Source: Pleurodeles waltl
Taxonomy: Eukaryota > Chordata > Amphibia > Caudata > Salamandridae
Direction of reading: 5' to 3'
Length of the DNA: 64,000 nt
NCBI RefSeq assembly: GCF_031143425.1
Contig: NC_090437.1
Location: 1,181,074,863 to 1,181,138,862 of the forward strand
The notes under the pieces are model-generated. The model saw nothing but the letters and a program-made list of their open reading frames with translations, was not told the DNA's origin and made no database searches. Shown here piece after piece: positions 10,313-21,121 of this stretch (within the stretch, counting starts at the first letter, position 1; every line of letters starts with the position of its first letter). Both the position numbers and the translations under genes were made by a program.

Positions 10313-10883
10313 AGTTCCCCACTTCAGAGACTGTGACCTTGCACTCCCCAGCAATGGGAAATGGGCATGGAGCCCCCTCCAGAAGCAGTGGGCGAGTTTC
10401 CCACTTCAGAGACTGTGACCTTGCACTCCCCAGCATTGGGAAATGGGCATGGAGCCCCCTCCAGAAGCAGTGGGTGAGTTCCCCACTTCAGCTGAGGTGC
10501 CCCCCTTCTCCCTGAGGTGCCTACTCACTTCCAACATGTCGCCCCTGCACAGTCTGGTGCTGTGAATGTCAGAATCAAGTGGGGGCTTGGACGCTGCCCT
10601 GTGGCAATGTGGGCCTTTTGTACTTTGGACTGGGCATTGGCCCTTTCTGGACAGTGGTTCAAGTATAATATTTGTCACATCGGTACTAATGGTGGTTGTT
10701 TGTCATGCAAATACATTTTCAGTTCTGCCTTACTGTTGTCAGAGCATTATTATGACGTGTTTCCTGTGACATTGTTTTTCATCTGCAGCTGTTTGTGTGT
10801 ATGGTGTGTGTGTGAATTGTGTGTGTTGTGCATGTGTGTGTCACTCTCCTTTTCCTCCCTCCCTCCCTTGTGTGCTAGGCGGC
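10313..10883 (+). other. H2 3' region with short minisatellite
   Basis: About two units of an 80-bp repeat carrying GACTGTGACCTTGCACTCCC, the counterpart of the 64-bp arrays of H1 and H3, then non-coding T-rich sequence. A pyrimidine tract and TGCTAG at 10840-10879 form the conserved plus-strand acceptor. Gypsy G1 begins at 10884. Confidence 0.6.
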
Positions 10884-12254
10884 TGTCGAGATGGGGGCAC
10901 TCACCTGAAAAGCAGGATGTTTGCAGGGGCAATGGTGTGTCTAACCTCCTGGAACACCTCTCGGCACTTCCTGGTTGACACTGAAACCCCAGCAGGTGTA
11001 CCAAAAGGAAATGGGGAGTAGAAGAGAAAGAGACAAAACACTGCAGCGTCTTGCCGGTCCAGCCAGGCACCCTGTATCTTTGGGGGGGCAGGTCGTTGTT
11101 GACAGAGTGATAGTATAGTTAGTGCACTCAACTTCCTTGAAACTGAATCTCTCTTTCTGATATGGGCACAGGAGCGGTAGAAGGACACCGGGATGCTCCA
11201 TCACTTTTCTTGGATAATAATAACTGTTGGCACAATTACTAACACTGCATTACCAAAAACCCAAACTGAGTACCATAACAATAAGTACTGCAACACCAGG
11301 GCTGGCTTCACAGAGATTTACTGTTGCACACTACAATTAGAACTGTGGTTGCACTTACCATGCACAAGAAAAACAAACAAGGACATTCATTGTATCACAT
11401 ATAACTTTCCTGCATGCATTTGGTTAAACTAAAAGGAACAACAACAATCCAGGAAATGCAAATGTCCACTCTGGGTTCACACAGTTAGGGTGGCACAGTT
11501 TGGTTTGGTTTCACTCTGGTTGTGAAAAAAACCCTTCAAAAAGCAAATCCTCAAACCTGAAACACAGGCATGAATGACACAATTTAAATCAAAGAGTTAT
11601 GCTGTTAGAGAAAGAAAAGTCACATAAATGCTCTTTTAAAATTGCACTGCCACTTTTTGTAGTACTTGAGCTCAAGCAGATTTCCTGAAGCACATTTAAG
11701 CAAGTATCTACAATAATAATGTTGAATGTTCAGAAATGCATTTGTCGCTTCAAGATAAGCACTCTGCCAAAATACGAGGTCTAAAATACAGCAGCTGTTC
11801 TAGGAAAGCGTGGCGCTCAAAGAACAATACTAGTCACTTAGCTGCAGTCTTTTCCAGGATGCTGGAGGAATGCCTGGTGTCACCTGGTACAGGAACGAAG
11901 AAAAGAATTGCCTCAAAAGTCCTGAATATGAGGATGACAGCAGGGGCTGGACTGCCAAGTCAGATGCTGAGATGAGAAAGCAAAACAAAGCCAAACAGGG
12001 AGGCATACTTCACTCTGCTATTTATAGCCAATCAGGAAAGCAGTTGAGATGAATCACCATGCCCAATGCCTACACCTGCTCACATTAGCAAACAAGCATT
12101 GGTAAAACAAGCATTGATAAAACCAATTGTGTAATACAGCACATTATGTTTACTTAGAAACATGAAGGTTTAACCAAGAACAGAAATATGATTTAACCCT
12201 AATCCCTGGGGATGCTGACAGATAACGCAGGAGGCACCTTGGGAATTCCTGACA
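10884..12254 (-). repeat. 3' LTR of G1 (LTR1)
   Basis: 1371 bp, starting TGTCAGGAATTCCCAAGG at 12254 on the minus strand, preceded by a purine-rich tract (GGTCCTTGGTGGGGAG) suited to plus-strand priming. It has a TATA box (TATAAATA, 12026-12019) behind an inverted CCAAT. It differs from LTR2-4 at many shared positions. Confidence 0.85.
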
Positions 12255-12640
12255 GTACTCCCCACCAAGGACCCTATCAAAGGGCGAGGTTTGGAATGGT
12301 GCAGGAGATGGAATTCTTTAGTAAGGCATGAAGCATGAACTGTGGATGCTGGTTCCAAGGAATTGTCCTCAGGCCCATAGCTCTTCCAAGCCAATAAATA
12401 ATGTAGAACACCACGGACGTGCCTGGAGTCAAGAATTTTGGCCACTTCACATTCCCATTGCCCATGTACTTTTACCGGAGGAGGTGGTGGGGCATCGCGG
12501 GAATCAGGGGAATAGGGACCGAGTAAAGACACATGAAACACGAGGTGTACCTTGAAATCATCTGGCAATGTCAGTTCTACTACCACAGGATTGATGATTT
12601 TGGCAATAGGAAAGGGGCCTAGAAATCAGGGGTTTAATTT
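12255..12640 (-). pseudogene. G1 integrase C-terminus with chromodomain
   Basis: Minus-strand coding segment just upstream of the 3' LTR. It contains the gypsy integrase tail [17 protein letters not shown] followed by a chromodomain: CEVAKILDSRHVRGVLHY, then LAWKSYGPEDNSLEPA. In chromoviruses this domain reads histone marks and steers integration (family knowledge). The usual WKGY has become WKSY and NSWEP has become NSLEP, so binding is probably weakened. The repeated units U1-U3 lack this chromodomain because their gypsy part starts just short of it. Confidence 0.75.
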
Positions 12641-12779
12641 TCCGGATTCTGCAAGATGGAGATTTTTTGATGAGAGACACACATGATCTCCTATCTGATA
12701 AGAGGGAGTAGGTCTCCTTCTTTTGTCTGCTTGTTTTTTTTACTTGATTTTGGTAGAGTTTTAAATGGTCTTGTACTTG

Positions 12780-13248
12780 ACAATCTTACAAGACCACCAG
12801 GTACCTTACTGGAAGAACCCAAACAGACAGGTATACAGAAAAGAGCACGAAGCAAGGAAGCAAGACATCGAGAACAGATCAAGACTTAATCGTTAATTTA
12901 TCTGACATCACACTATCAAGTGCTCAGATTGAAATACATAACAAGGGTCTATCTTTTTGTCAAACAAATAGCTGGGATCTTGTTCAAACAAAAATTGATC
13001 TGTTTAAGTTTATTAGGAAACTTAAACTTAAATCATTTTTTTCAACAACAGTTTCCAATCTATCTTTAACGGAACCGTCACCTAGTCCAAATGAACTCAG
13101 CCACAGATTTAGAAGCAATATGCCTACTAAACAACCTTTCCAATATTGAAGAACAAGATCTAACAGTTAATGATATAGCTCAGGAATTAGGTCTTGAAAC
13201 TTCATCATACAAATCATTTGATCTTCCTAATAAATCCACATTTACACC
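12780..13248 (+). repeat. Stray Penelope end joined to gypsy (U0)
   Basis: 469 bp matching the last 471 bp of unit U1 (21462-21932). Left junction: gypsy ...TTGTACTTG joins ACAATC. Right junction: ...TTTACACC joins AATCAGGGG, identical to the joints at 21932 and 31416. It encodes the Penelope segment with KGLSFC and FKFIRKLKLKSFF. Confidence 0.85.
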
Positions 13249-13394
13249 AATCAGGGGAATAGGGACGGAGTAAAGACACATGAAACACGAGGTGTACCTT
13301 GAAATCATCTGGCAATGTCAGTTCTTCTACCACAGAAATGATGATTTTGGTAACAGGAAAGGGGCCTAAAAATCAGGGGTTTCATTTTCTGGAT

Positions 13395-14322
13395 TCAGCA
13401 AGATGGAGATTTTTTGATGAGAGACACAGGAGATCTCCTATCTGATAAGAGGGAGCAGGTCTCCTTCTTTTGTCTGCTTATTTTTTTTACTTGATTTCGG
13501 TAGAGTTTTACATGGTGTTGTACTTGTATTTGAATCTCCTGTAACTCTTTATGGTGTTTCTGTACTGATGGGTCTCTTGTGGATTTTTGGGACCCAGTTA
13601 TAGGTAGCATTCTTGGGTGCAGACCAAACAAACAGTAAAATGGGGATACTCCTGTAGCTATGTGGACACTGTTGCTATATACAAATTCAACAAGAGGTAA
13701 AGCCTTATCCCACTCAGTAGACCATTTGTCATTGTAACATATCAGGATTTGCTCCAGTGACTGGTTGGCACGTTCCGTCTGCCCATCCGTTTGGGGATGA
13801 TATGCAGAGGACAAACAGACATCCATACCGACAGAGGAACAGAAGCTATGCCAAAGCTGTGATATAAATTGGTGGTCATGATCGGAAACAATTGTGGTGG
13901 GCAACCCATGAAGCCATACAATATGTTGGACAAACAAATCAGAGAGCTTGGAAGCCGTAGGGAGGCATTTTAATGGAACAAAATGAGCCATTTTAGTTAG
14001 GTAATCTACAACCACCCATATGACAGTGTGTCCATTGGAAGCTGGGAGATCAGAAATAAAATCCATACTTATGGTATGCCATAGGGCCACCGGATATTGG
14101 CATGGGAAGTAACAATCCTGTGGCTGGAGTATGTGGGGTTTTAGCCCGAACACAGGTGGAACAAGTCTGGATGTAGCTTCTGACATCCTGCACAAGTGTG
14201 GGCCACCAAAACCATCTTTGACAGAGATCTAACATCTTTTTCTCACCCGGGTGACCTGCGAGGACAGAATCATGTCCCCAATGTAACACTGTATCCAGTA
14301 ATTCTTTGGTAGGGACGTACAA
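13395..14322 (-). pseudogene. G1 integrase
   Basis: Minus strand. The zinc-binding part (14322-14085) has the HHCC pattern HWGHDSVLAGHPGEKK ... CSTCVRAK. The catalytic core has Asp in SMDFISDLP, Asp in IVSDHDHQF and Glu in DGQTERANQSLEQIL, the DDE set of retroviral-type integrases. A one-base frameshift near 14085 separates zinc finger from core and is shared by the U2 copy, so it predates the duplication. The frame ends in missense sequence after KLYRNQVKK. Confidence 0.8.
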
Positions 14323-14559
14323 ATGATCAGCATGGTATTATGAACCCTTTTTTTCATACACATCAGTTGAACAGGGAACCTTGTGTTGGGCTACCTGTAT
14401 TTTCCCAAGGAACTCTTGGGAAGTGCACACAGCCACAATTTTTTTCTGGGGGTATAATGCTTCTGACCTGTTCTAGCACAACATCAGAGGAGAATCCCAT
14501 CCTAGACAACCTGTCTGCCTTTTGTTGTGTAGTACCAGGCCAATAGGTGATTATGAAGT

Positions 14560-14870
14560 TAAACTCATTAAAGAATAAGAAGCCAGCGTAATTGACGAGG
14601 TGTCAGGGCCTTGGTTGCTTGAAAAAACTGTAAATTACGGTGATCTGTGTAAACAGTTATAGTGTGTCTAGCTCCTAGTAGGTGGTGACGGCAATCCTGG
14701 AAGGCAAGCTTGATGGACAGAAGTTCCAGCTCCGCCACCGTGTAATTTTGCTCTGCAGGTAACAATTTCTTTGAGAAGGAAGCTACTGGATAGAAATGCC
14801 CAGACTCAGGATCTCAATGGGACAAGACACCACCCACTGCCATTTGGGAAGCATCTGCTTCCACGACAAA
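14560..14870 (-). pseudogene. G1 RNase H domain
   Basis: Minus strand: SFSKKLLPAEQNYTVAELEL, then YTDHRNLQFF, the gypsy RNase H motifs. The segment before it ([15 protein letters not shown]) ends in a TGA where U2 and U3 have CGA. The domain removes the RNA template during reverse transcription. Confidence 0.75.
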
Positions 14871-15120
14871 TGGCTGAACCGGGTCGGGATGATGGAGAAT
14901 GGGTGCTTCAGTGAATGTGTTTTTAAGATGTTGAAAGGCTTTCTCAGCTTATGCATCCCAGAGGAACTTAACCCCTTTTCATAGGAGACGAGTTATGGAA
15001 GATACCACAGAAGAAAAGTGGGGTATAAGTCTCTGATAAATATTTGTGAAGCTCAAAAACTGTTGCACTTCCTTGATGGATCTTGGGGCTACCCAATCCA
15101 GGACAGCCTGTACCTTGGAC

Positions 15121-15690
15121 CTATCCATTGGAAATTCCATTGGGAGTTATCACATATCCCAGGAATTCTACAGATGTAGCGTGAAAATCAAATTTTTCCA
15201 GCTTGGTGAAGAGATGATGCGCACAAAGCCGTTGTAAAGCCACTCTTACATGCCCTAAATGTTCCTCAGTGGAAGACGAATAGATCAAAATGTCATCTAT
15301 GTATACCACTACACAGATATCCAGAAATTCCTGCAGCACTTCATTGATAAAAAATTGAAACTTTGCAGGAGCGTTACACAACCCGAAGGGCATCACTGTG
15401 TACCCGAAGAGTCCGAATTTAGTTCAGAGCAACGTCTTCCATTCATCCCCCTTCATCACTCGTTTCAAGTGGTAGGCACTCCTGAGGTCGAGTTTAGTAT
15501 AAATGGTCGACTGACGTACCTGATCTAAGAGTACCGGGGTCAAAGGAAGAGGATACCGATTTTCTATAGTCACTTTGTTCACTGCGCGATCATCTATACA
15601 GGTGCGAAGCTCACGATTCTTCTTGGGCACGAAGAACAAAGATGATGATACTTGTGACGTTGAATGACGAATGAAACCCTTAGCCAATAG
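15121..15690 (-). pseudogene. G1 reverse transcriptase
   Basis: Minus strand. It has [46 protein letters not shown] and the catalytic VVYIDDILIYS box. A TGA replaces CGA after WKTLL (near 15423), splitting the domain. U2 and U3 read WKTSFRTKFG at this point and remain open. Confidence 0.85.
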
Positions 15691-15795
15691 ATCATCCAGG
15701 TAGTCTCACAGGTATCGATTCTCAGGCTCAGAAAGAGCATAGACCCTCTTTCATGGTAGCGTTGCCCCTGGAATCAAGTCTGTCCGACAATCCTA

Positions 15796-16290
15796 TTATC
15801 TATGTGGCAGCAGCTGGGTGGCCTTCTGTTCACTAAAGACATCATGGAAGTCTTTATACGGTGGAGAAACTGCCAGTGTGTCGTCCAGCTTGACAGCCGT
15901 AATATGTGTGGACCCACATTGCAAGGGTGTCACTAGTAATGGCTTGTCTTGGTAACAGGAGTGCCACCAATGTTTAGAGTCTAGTGTCACTGTCCTTGCT
16001 GCCCTGTCAATTTTGGGATTGTGTAACTGAAGCCAAGGTATCCCCAAAATGACTCCAAATACTGGGGAAACAATGAGGTCAAGCTTGAATTTGTTCTGTA
16101 TGGTTGTTTGCACAAAGCATGGACAAGGGTGTTGTTTGATAAACGATAAGCCCGGAGGACAATTCTGAGGCACCTATGGCTCTGACTGATTCAGGGACGT
16201 CTTTTCTGACAGTTGTAATATTTAGGGTTTTAGCCAAACCCAAGCCTAAAATGTTTCCGCTAGCCCCAGAGTCAAGCAATATGCGAATGA
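15796..16290 (-). pseudogene. G1 aspartic protease and linker to RT
   Basis: Minus strand. The protease active site LLDSGASGNILGLGLAK is near 16279, in better condition than in U2 and U3. The partner strand ILGIPWLQLHNPKID follows further on. A frameshift near 16170 separates the two. The protease processes Gag-Pol in the intact element. Confidence 0.7.
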
Positions 16291-16499
16291 CCTTACGAAC
16301 CTGAAGGGACTAAACTAACGTCACAATAAGAGTTAGATGTTGAGGTACTGGACTGGTGGTATTAGCCAAAAGATGTGAGACCATATTGAAAGAAGTGCTT
16401 GATAAAATGGTCTCAGAAGTTATTGAGCCAGTTAGTTTTCCGGCTTGTCAGGAAGAGAGAATTCAGGCCCTGTTACCACTCCGATGGCTTTCTTTAGAG

Positions 16500-17383
16500 C
16501 AGTAGGCTTGTTAGGACATTCCCGAGCAAAATGCCCTGCCCTATAGCAGTATAAACACAGTATCAATTTGTTCCTACATTCTTTCTCTTCCTTAGATAGT
16601 GTGCCCGCACACTGCCAATTTGCAAGGGCTCAGATGTATCATGAGTGGGAATGGTGGACTCCCTTTTCTCAGTTTTGAGCACCACTAAGCACGTGTCACC
16701 CCGGAATTTTTCTCCCTTACGTTCACTCAAGCAGTGATCCAATCGTACCACCAGGTCAATGAACTCGCAACACTCCGCAGGAGGCTCCACAATTTGGGCC
16801 AGAACATCCTTGAGATCGTCCCGAAGGCCACGATAGAAGAGGGAGGTCCTCTTCTCCTCAGGCCACTCAGTCTCTGCCACCAACCGATTGGAAGAGGTGA
16901 TATAGGACCGTAGATCCTTGTTGCCCTGGTGCAAATTCAGCAACTCATTGTCACTGGCTTGCACGAAGAGGCGTTTGGCAAACAGTTTCCGCAAGGCTTC
17001 CTTGAACCGGTTAAAATCATACAGTATAGGGTCATTGCGCTCCACCAGCTGAATAAACCAATTAGCTACAGTGCCTCCCAAATAAAGATAATAAAAGCTA
17101 CCTTTACAGCATCGTTGGGGAATGCAGCTGCCCAACACAAAAACTGTAGCTGGCACTGGTTAAGAAAAATGTTGAACTTGGCACTATCTCCAAAAAACCT
17201 TTCTGGAGGTGCTGAGGGCACAGGGGTTGGTGTTGTGACCATTACCTGCATGGGTTGTGTGGTGGAAGTCATTGGGCCTGAATCGGGTCTAGGAACATAA
17301 TTACGTGGGTCGAACCTAGGGGCCTGTAGTACTGGAGATCTTTGTTTTAGTTTGACTCCTCCCCAGGGGGTGTTTTTTTTCAT
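16500..17383 (-). pseudogene. G1 gag with zinc knuckle
   Basis: Minus strand. Capsid-like core APPERFFGDSAKFNIFLNQC, FPNDAVKVAFII, GTVANWFIQLVE and FKEALRKLFAK. The nucleocapsid zinc knuckle (C-x2-C-x4-H-x4-C: CLYC...GHFARECP) lies at about 16515-16561, after a TGA and in another frame, a situation shared by all three copies. G1 also has a private frameshift near 17085. Gag packages the RNA. Confidence 0.8.
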
Positions 17384-17582
17384 ACCGCTGTAGTTTAGTA
17401 TGCAACTGCAGGTTCTCTTGCTTTAAGGAAAGAACTTCCTTCTGTAATCCCACTAGGGCCCTAGTTCAATCTTATAAAGATGGAACATCCCGAGCAGCTG
17501 GGAAAGCCTGTGCGAAACCTTTGAAAGTACCCATTGAGGAATCCATCACCCAGGCAGCCCTGTATGTTGTGGCTTGGCTTTA

Positions 17583-18942
17583 TGTCGAGACAGGGCCACT
17601 CACCTGAAAAGCAGGATGTCTGCAGGGGTGATGGTATGCCCCGACCTCCTGGAACACCTCTCAGCACTTCCTGGTGGACACAGAAACCCCAGCAGGTGTC
17701 CCAAAAGGAAAGGGGGAGTGAAAGAGAAAGAGACAAAACACTGCAACATCTTGGCAGTCCAGCCAGGCACTCTGTATCTTCGGGGGGGGTAGGTCGTTGT
17801 TGACAGAGTGATAGTAGAGTTAGTGCACTCAACTTCCTTGAAACTGAATCTCTCTTTTTGATATGGGCACGGGAGTGGTAGAAGAACACCGGGATGCTCC
17901 AGCACTTTTCTTGGATAATAATAACTGTTGGTGCAATTACTAATACTGCATTACCAAAAACCCAAACTGAGTACCATAACAATAAGTACTGCGACACTAG
18001 GGCTTACTTCACAGAGATTCACTGTTGCACACTACAATTAGAACTGTGGTTGCACTTATGATGGACAAGAAAGACAAACAAGGGCATTAATTATATCATC
18101 TATAACTTTCCTGCATGCATAGGGTTAAACTAAAAGGAAAAAAACAATCCAGGAAATACAAATGTCCACTCTGGGTTCAAACAGTTAGGGTGGCACTGTT
18201 TGGTTTGGTTTCACACTGTGTGTGAAAAACCCTTCAAAAAGCAAATTCCTCAAACCTGAAACACAGGCATGAATGACACAATTTTAAATCCAAGAGTTAC
18301 GCTACTAGAGAAAGAAAAGTCATGTAAATTCTCTTTTAAAATTTCAGTGTGACTTTTTGTAGTACTTGAGCTCAAGAAGATTTCCTGACGCACATTTAGG
18401 CAAGTAGCAACAATAATAATGTAGAATGTTCAGGAATGCATTTGTCTCTTTAAGATAAGCACTCTGCCATAGCTGTTCTAGGAAAGCGCGGCACTCAAAA
18501 AACAATACTAGTCACTTAGCTGCAGTCTTTTCCGGTGTGTTGGAGGAATGCCTGGTGTCAGCTGGTGCAGGAACAAAGAAAAGAATTGCCTCAAAAGTTC
18601 TGAATCATAGGATGACAGCAGGGGCTGGACTGCCAAGTCAGATGCTGAGATTAGGAAGCAAAACAAAGCCAGACCGGGACACATACTTCACTCTGCTATT
18701 TATAGCCAATCAGGAAAGCAGTTGAGATGAGTCACCACACCCAATTAACAGCACATGTCTACATCTGCTCACATTAGCAAACAAGCATTGGTAAAACAAA
18801 CATTGATAACACCAATTGTGTAACACAGTACATTATGTTTACTTAGAAACATGAAGGTTTAACAAGGAACAGAGATATGATTTAACCCTAATCCCTGGGA
18901 TGCTGACAGGTAACGCAGGAGGCACCTTGGTGATTCCTGACA
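17583..18942 (-). repeat. 5' LTR of G1 (LTR2)
   Basis: 1360 bp, TGTCAGGAATCACC... at 18942 to ...TCTCGACA at 17583 on the minus strand. TATA box at 18704-18697. It directly abuts the H2 tail at 18943. It is closer to LTR3 and LTR4 than to LTR1, as expected if those are duplicates of this 5' LTR. Confidence 0.85.
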
Positions 18943-19367
18943 GGGGCTGTACTCACCCTTGTCGTCTTTGTTGGCGTTGGTGTTCCAGGTGGAGCATGGC
19001 ATAGAAAAGCATCAGGAAGACCTGCAGTTCCGGTTCCATGGCAGCGTTGATCTTCTCTGTGTTTCTAATGGTGAGTCTTTGGTCTTCTGTGTTGTGTTTC
19101 CACCACGCTTTTGATGGCGTTGGTACCTCCCCAGAAATCGTGGCGGTGTGCTGTGTCATAATATGGTGGGTCGTACCTTGTCTTCTGCCTGGCTGTTGAA
19201 GGCTACAGATGTTGTCAGTGGTGTTAACGCCCTGGCGGTTGGTGTGGTACATTGGCTGTCTATGGGAGTTGTAACTGCCGTGGTCATAATTTGGCGGTAA
19301 TTACCGCCAGCCTGTTGGCGGAATTACCGCAACTTTATCACTCACCGCCAATGTCATAATGACCACC
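18943..19367 (+). mobile_element. H2 right end (copy in U1)
   Basis: Continuation of H2 after G1. GGGGCTGTACTCACCC matches the conserved GTGCAGTACTCAC of H1 and H3. It contains transposase exon 1, then the hairpin-rich GGCGGTAATTACCGCC region, and ends in CCGCCAATGTCATAATGACC at the terminal repeat. TCA follows. Confidence 0.8.
18957..19039 (-). CDS. Harbinger transposase exon 1 (H2, U1 copy)
   Basis: 83-nt minus-strand segment from ATG at 19039 to a GTGAGTAC donor: MEPELQVFL..., then QRQQRRQ. Same length as the other four copies. The main exons of this gene are at 5292-7250; G1 now lies in the intron between them. Confidence 0.6.
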
Positions 19368-20254
19368 TCAATGTCATTGTGTATAGCCATTATGGCAGGT
19401 TATACTACACATATGTTTATAGTGTACTTTGTTATGTACATGCACAATTTGAAATGGTATGTGTTGGTGATAGGCTTTTCTGGGCAGGCATTAATCATGG
19501 TGCTGAGCATTTGCACCACCTAACTGCTCTGCTTTGAAACATTGGGATGTGGGACTGCAGGTGTGTTATTTTCGTCCTGATTGCTGTTCAACATGATGTG
19601 GTTTGTATGTTTGAAGTTTGGGATCAGTGCAGGACTCACACAGGTCAAGGGGAAGTGTTCCATGGATGGATATGAGGGATGTATCCACATTTGGCCAGAT
19701 ATTGATTTGGGTGGTATTTCAAATCGTAAGTGTTTCAGCTTGCTTGTTCAATGTTACTTGCACTTCACTTTATGATGTATGTTGGACATGTGTTGACTGT
19801 GTGCAAGTTTGTTATTTGTTCACCCACACTTGGATGGTGGTTGGTTGTCATCCCTTTTTGTCTCCTGTTTAGTGACATGTGTCCGTTCTTTTGTTAGTAG
19901 CTTACACCTACTTTAGTGGTAAGTGGAGAATGCTGTTACTGATGTTAACAAGTGTAGAGAGGTCCAAAGCTCCCTTCCCTATCAAATGCCCTATTTAAGA
20001 CAAATTTGAGTGGGAACCCAATGTTCAGAGGTATGGACCAAAACCCCCTTGTAAATAAATCCAAGGCTTATGAAGAGATGAGAACCCACATTAATAGATT
20101 TTTTATATATGCAGAAAGTATTTATTTAGAAGTTCATAGATCCATTCTTAGTGCGGTAAGTAGAGGTTAAACAGTCATTGATACATGGGTATATCTAGGA
20201 TTAAAATGTGTATAGAACATTTGCAGCAGTCGATGAATATAATGCAGTTGTAGC
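19368..20254. other. Non-coding sequence right of H2 in U1
   Basis: No gene recognised. Short frames such as KSKAYEEMRTHINRFFIYAES (near 20060) recur in U2 and U3 but match no family I know; they might belong to the Penelope-like element. Confidence 0.4.
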
Positions 20255-20312
20255 AGCCAACACGTGTTTCGTCCCCTATGGTAATTCCACCTGGGGCTTT
20301 CTCAAGGCTACA
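20255..20312 (-). ncRNA. Hammerhead-like motif of Penelope element (U1)
   Basis: Minus strand: CTTGAGAAAGCCCC, a 16-nt loop, GGGGACGAAACACGTGTTGG. The layout (core-like CTTGAGA, a CCCC/GGGG stem, GAAAC, then ACGTGT) resembles hammerhead ribozyme motifs known in Penelope-like pLTRs. The canonical CTGATGA core is changed, so activity is doubtful. Repeated at about 29737-29795 and 38268-38325. Confidence 0.35.
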
Positions 20313-21121
20313 AAATAATTCAGAACAAGCAAATTAAGGTCGCTGAGAGACCTATTTGAAATAATTTAATGATAGATAGAGTTTGAGTATGCAATATGAC
20401 ATGCATAGCTGTGACCATCCCATTCTTGTCATCGATGAGCTAGGTGTAGAGAAGGAATCATTAAGAAGAAAAGGAAAAATAATGTTTTGGTGTAATACCA
20501 AAAAATTTATTATGAATAAGTTATACTAGTCCATAGTTAACAGATTGTGACTGTTAGAACTATCATGAAGAAGAAAACTCATTAAGGATCATCCATGAAA
20601 GAAAGTGTGTATTAATGATGTTGTGAACATGCTTCTTAGTAATCATAATTACAGTATTTTAAAAGAATTTCAAAATATTTACGAAGAATTACTGGCACTA
20701 CGTAACGGCCATTCATGGTAAATATGAGTTAATAATCCGTGAGCATAATTAAGTCTTAGTGAGCTTTTTTATAAATAATTCAGAGACGGAATGGTGAAAA
20801 TCAAAAAAGTCATACCAGTATAATAGTCAATGTTATAACATCACATCATTATGGCCAATGGTCTATAATATTGAAAGAAGAAATTGAAAATAATAAGAAC
20901 TTAATGGGAAATAATCTTCTTAACTTCTGTCATTAATAATATATAATGAAAGGCGAGCATCGTATAGTTATATTATATTAGAATAGGAAAATTAATAAGA
21001 TGGAGTGCACACTTCACAAACTCCTTTAACACTGTATAAAATGTCTACTGGACGTACATTATGCATTTATTCCAAGAATTGAAAATTAATTTCTCTTTAT
21101 GTTTATAAGGAAACTTAAATA
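20313..21121. other. AT-rich Penelope leader (U1)
   Basis: No gene seen; AT-rich, stop-laden sequence repeated almost base for base in U2 (29796-30605). Confidence 0.4.

Larger units (their letters stand above)
3165..10883 (+). mobile_element. Harbinger transposon copy H2, main part
   Basis: Left-truncated copy of the large Harbinger family with gene order Myb A (+), transposase (-), Myb B (+), minisatellites. It is interrupted at 10884 by gypsy G1 and resumes at 18943-19367. The left terminal repeat is missing. All three genes are broken, and a solo LTR sits in the transposase, so this is an old, dead copy. Confidence 0.8.
10884..18942 (-). mobile_element. Ty3/gypsy chromovirus G1, two LTRs
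   Basis: Minus-strand LTR retrotransposon inserted in H2. The 5' LTR is 17583-18942 and the 3' LTR 10884-12254; both start TGTC and end GACA on the element strand. Flanks are GCGGC on the left and GGGGC on the right, an imperfect 5-bp target duplication. Order on the minus strand is gag, protease, RT, RNase H, integrase, chromodomain. The C-terminal chromodomain marks a chromovirus. A 469-bp Penelope piece and a 270-bp gypsy duplication interrupt it at 12780. All genes carry stops or frameshifts. Confidence 0.85.

Noticed and set aside
18953..19252. 99-codon minus-strand frame as a stand-alone gene
   Set aside because: Only its last 83 nt are conserved among copies; the upstream part is leader sequence. 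Annotated as exon 1 instead.
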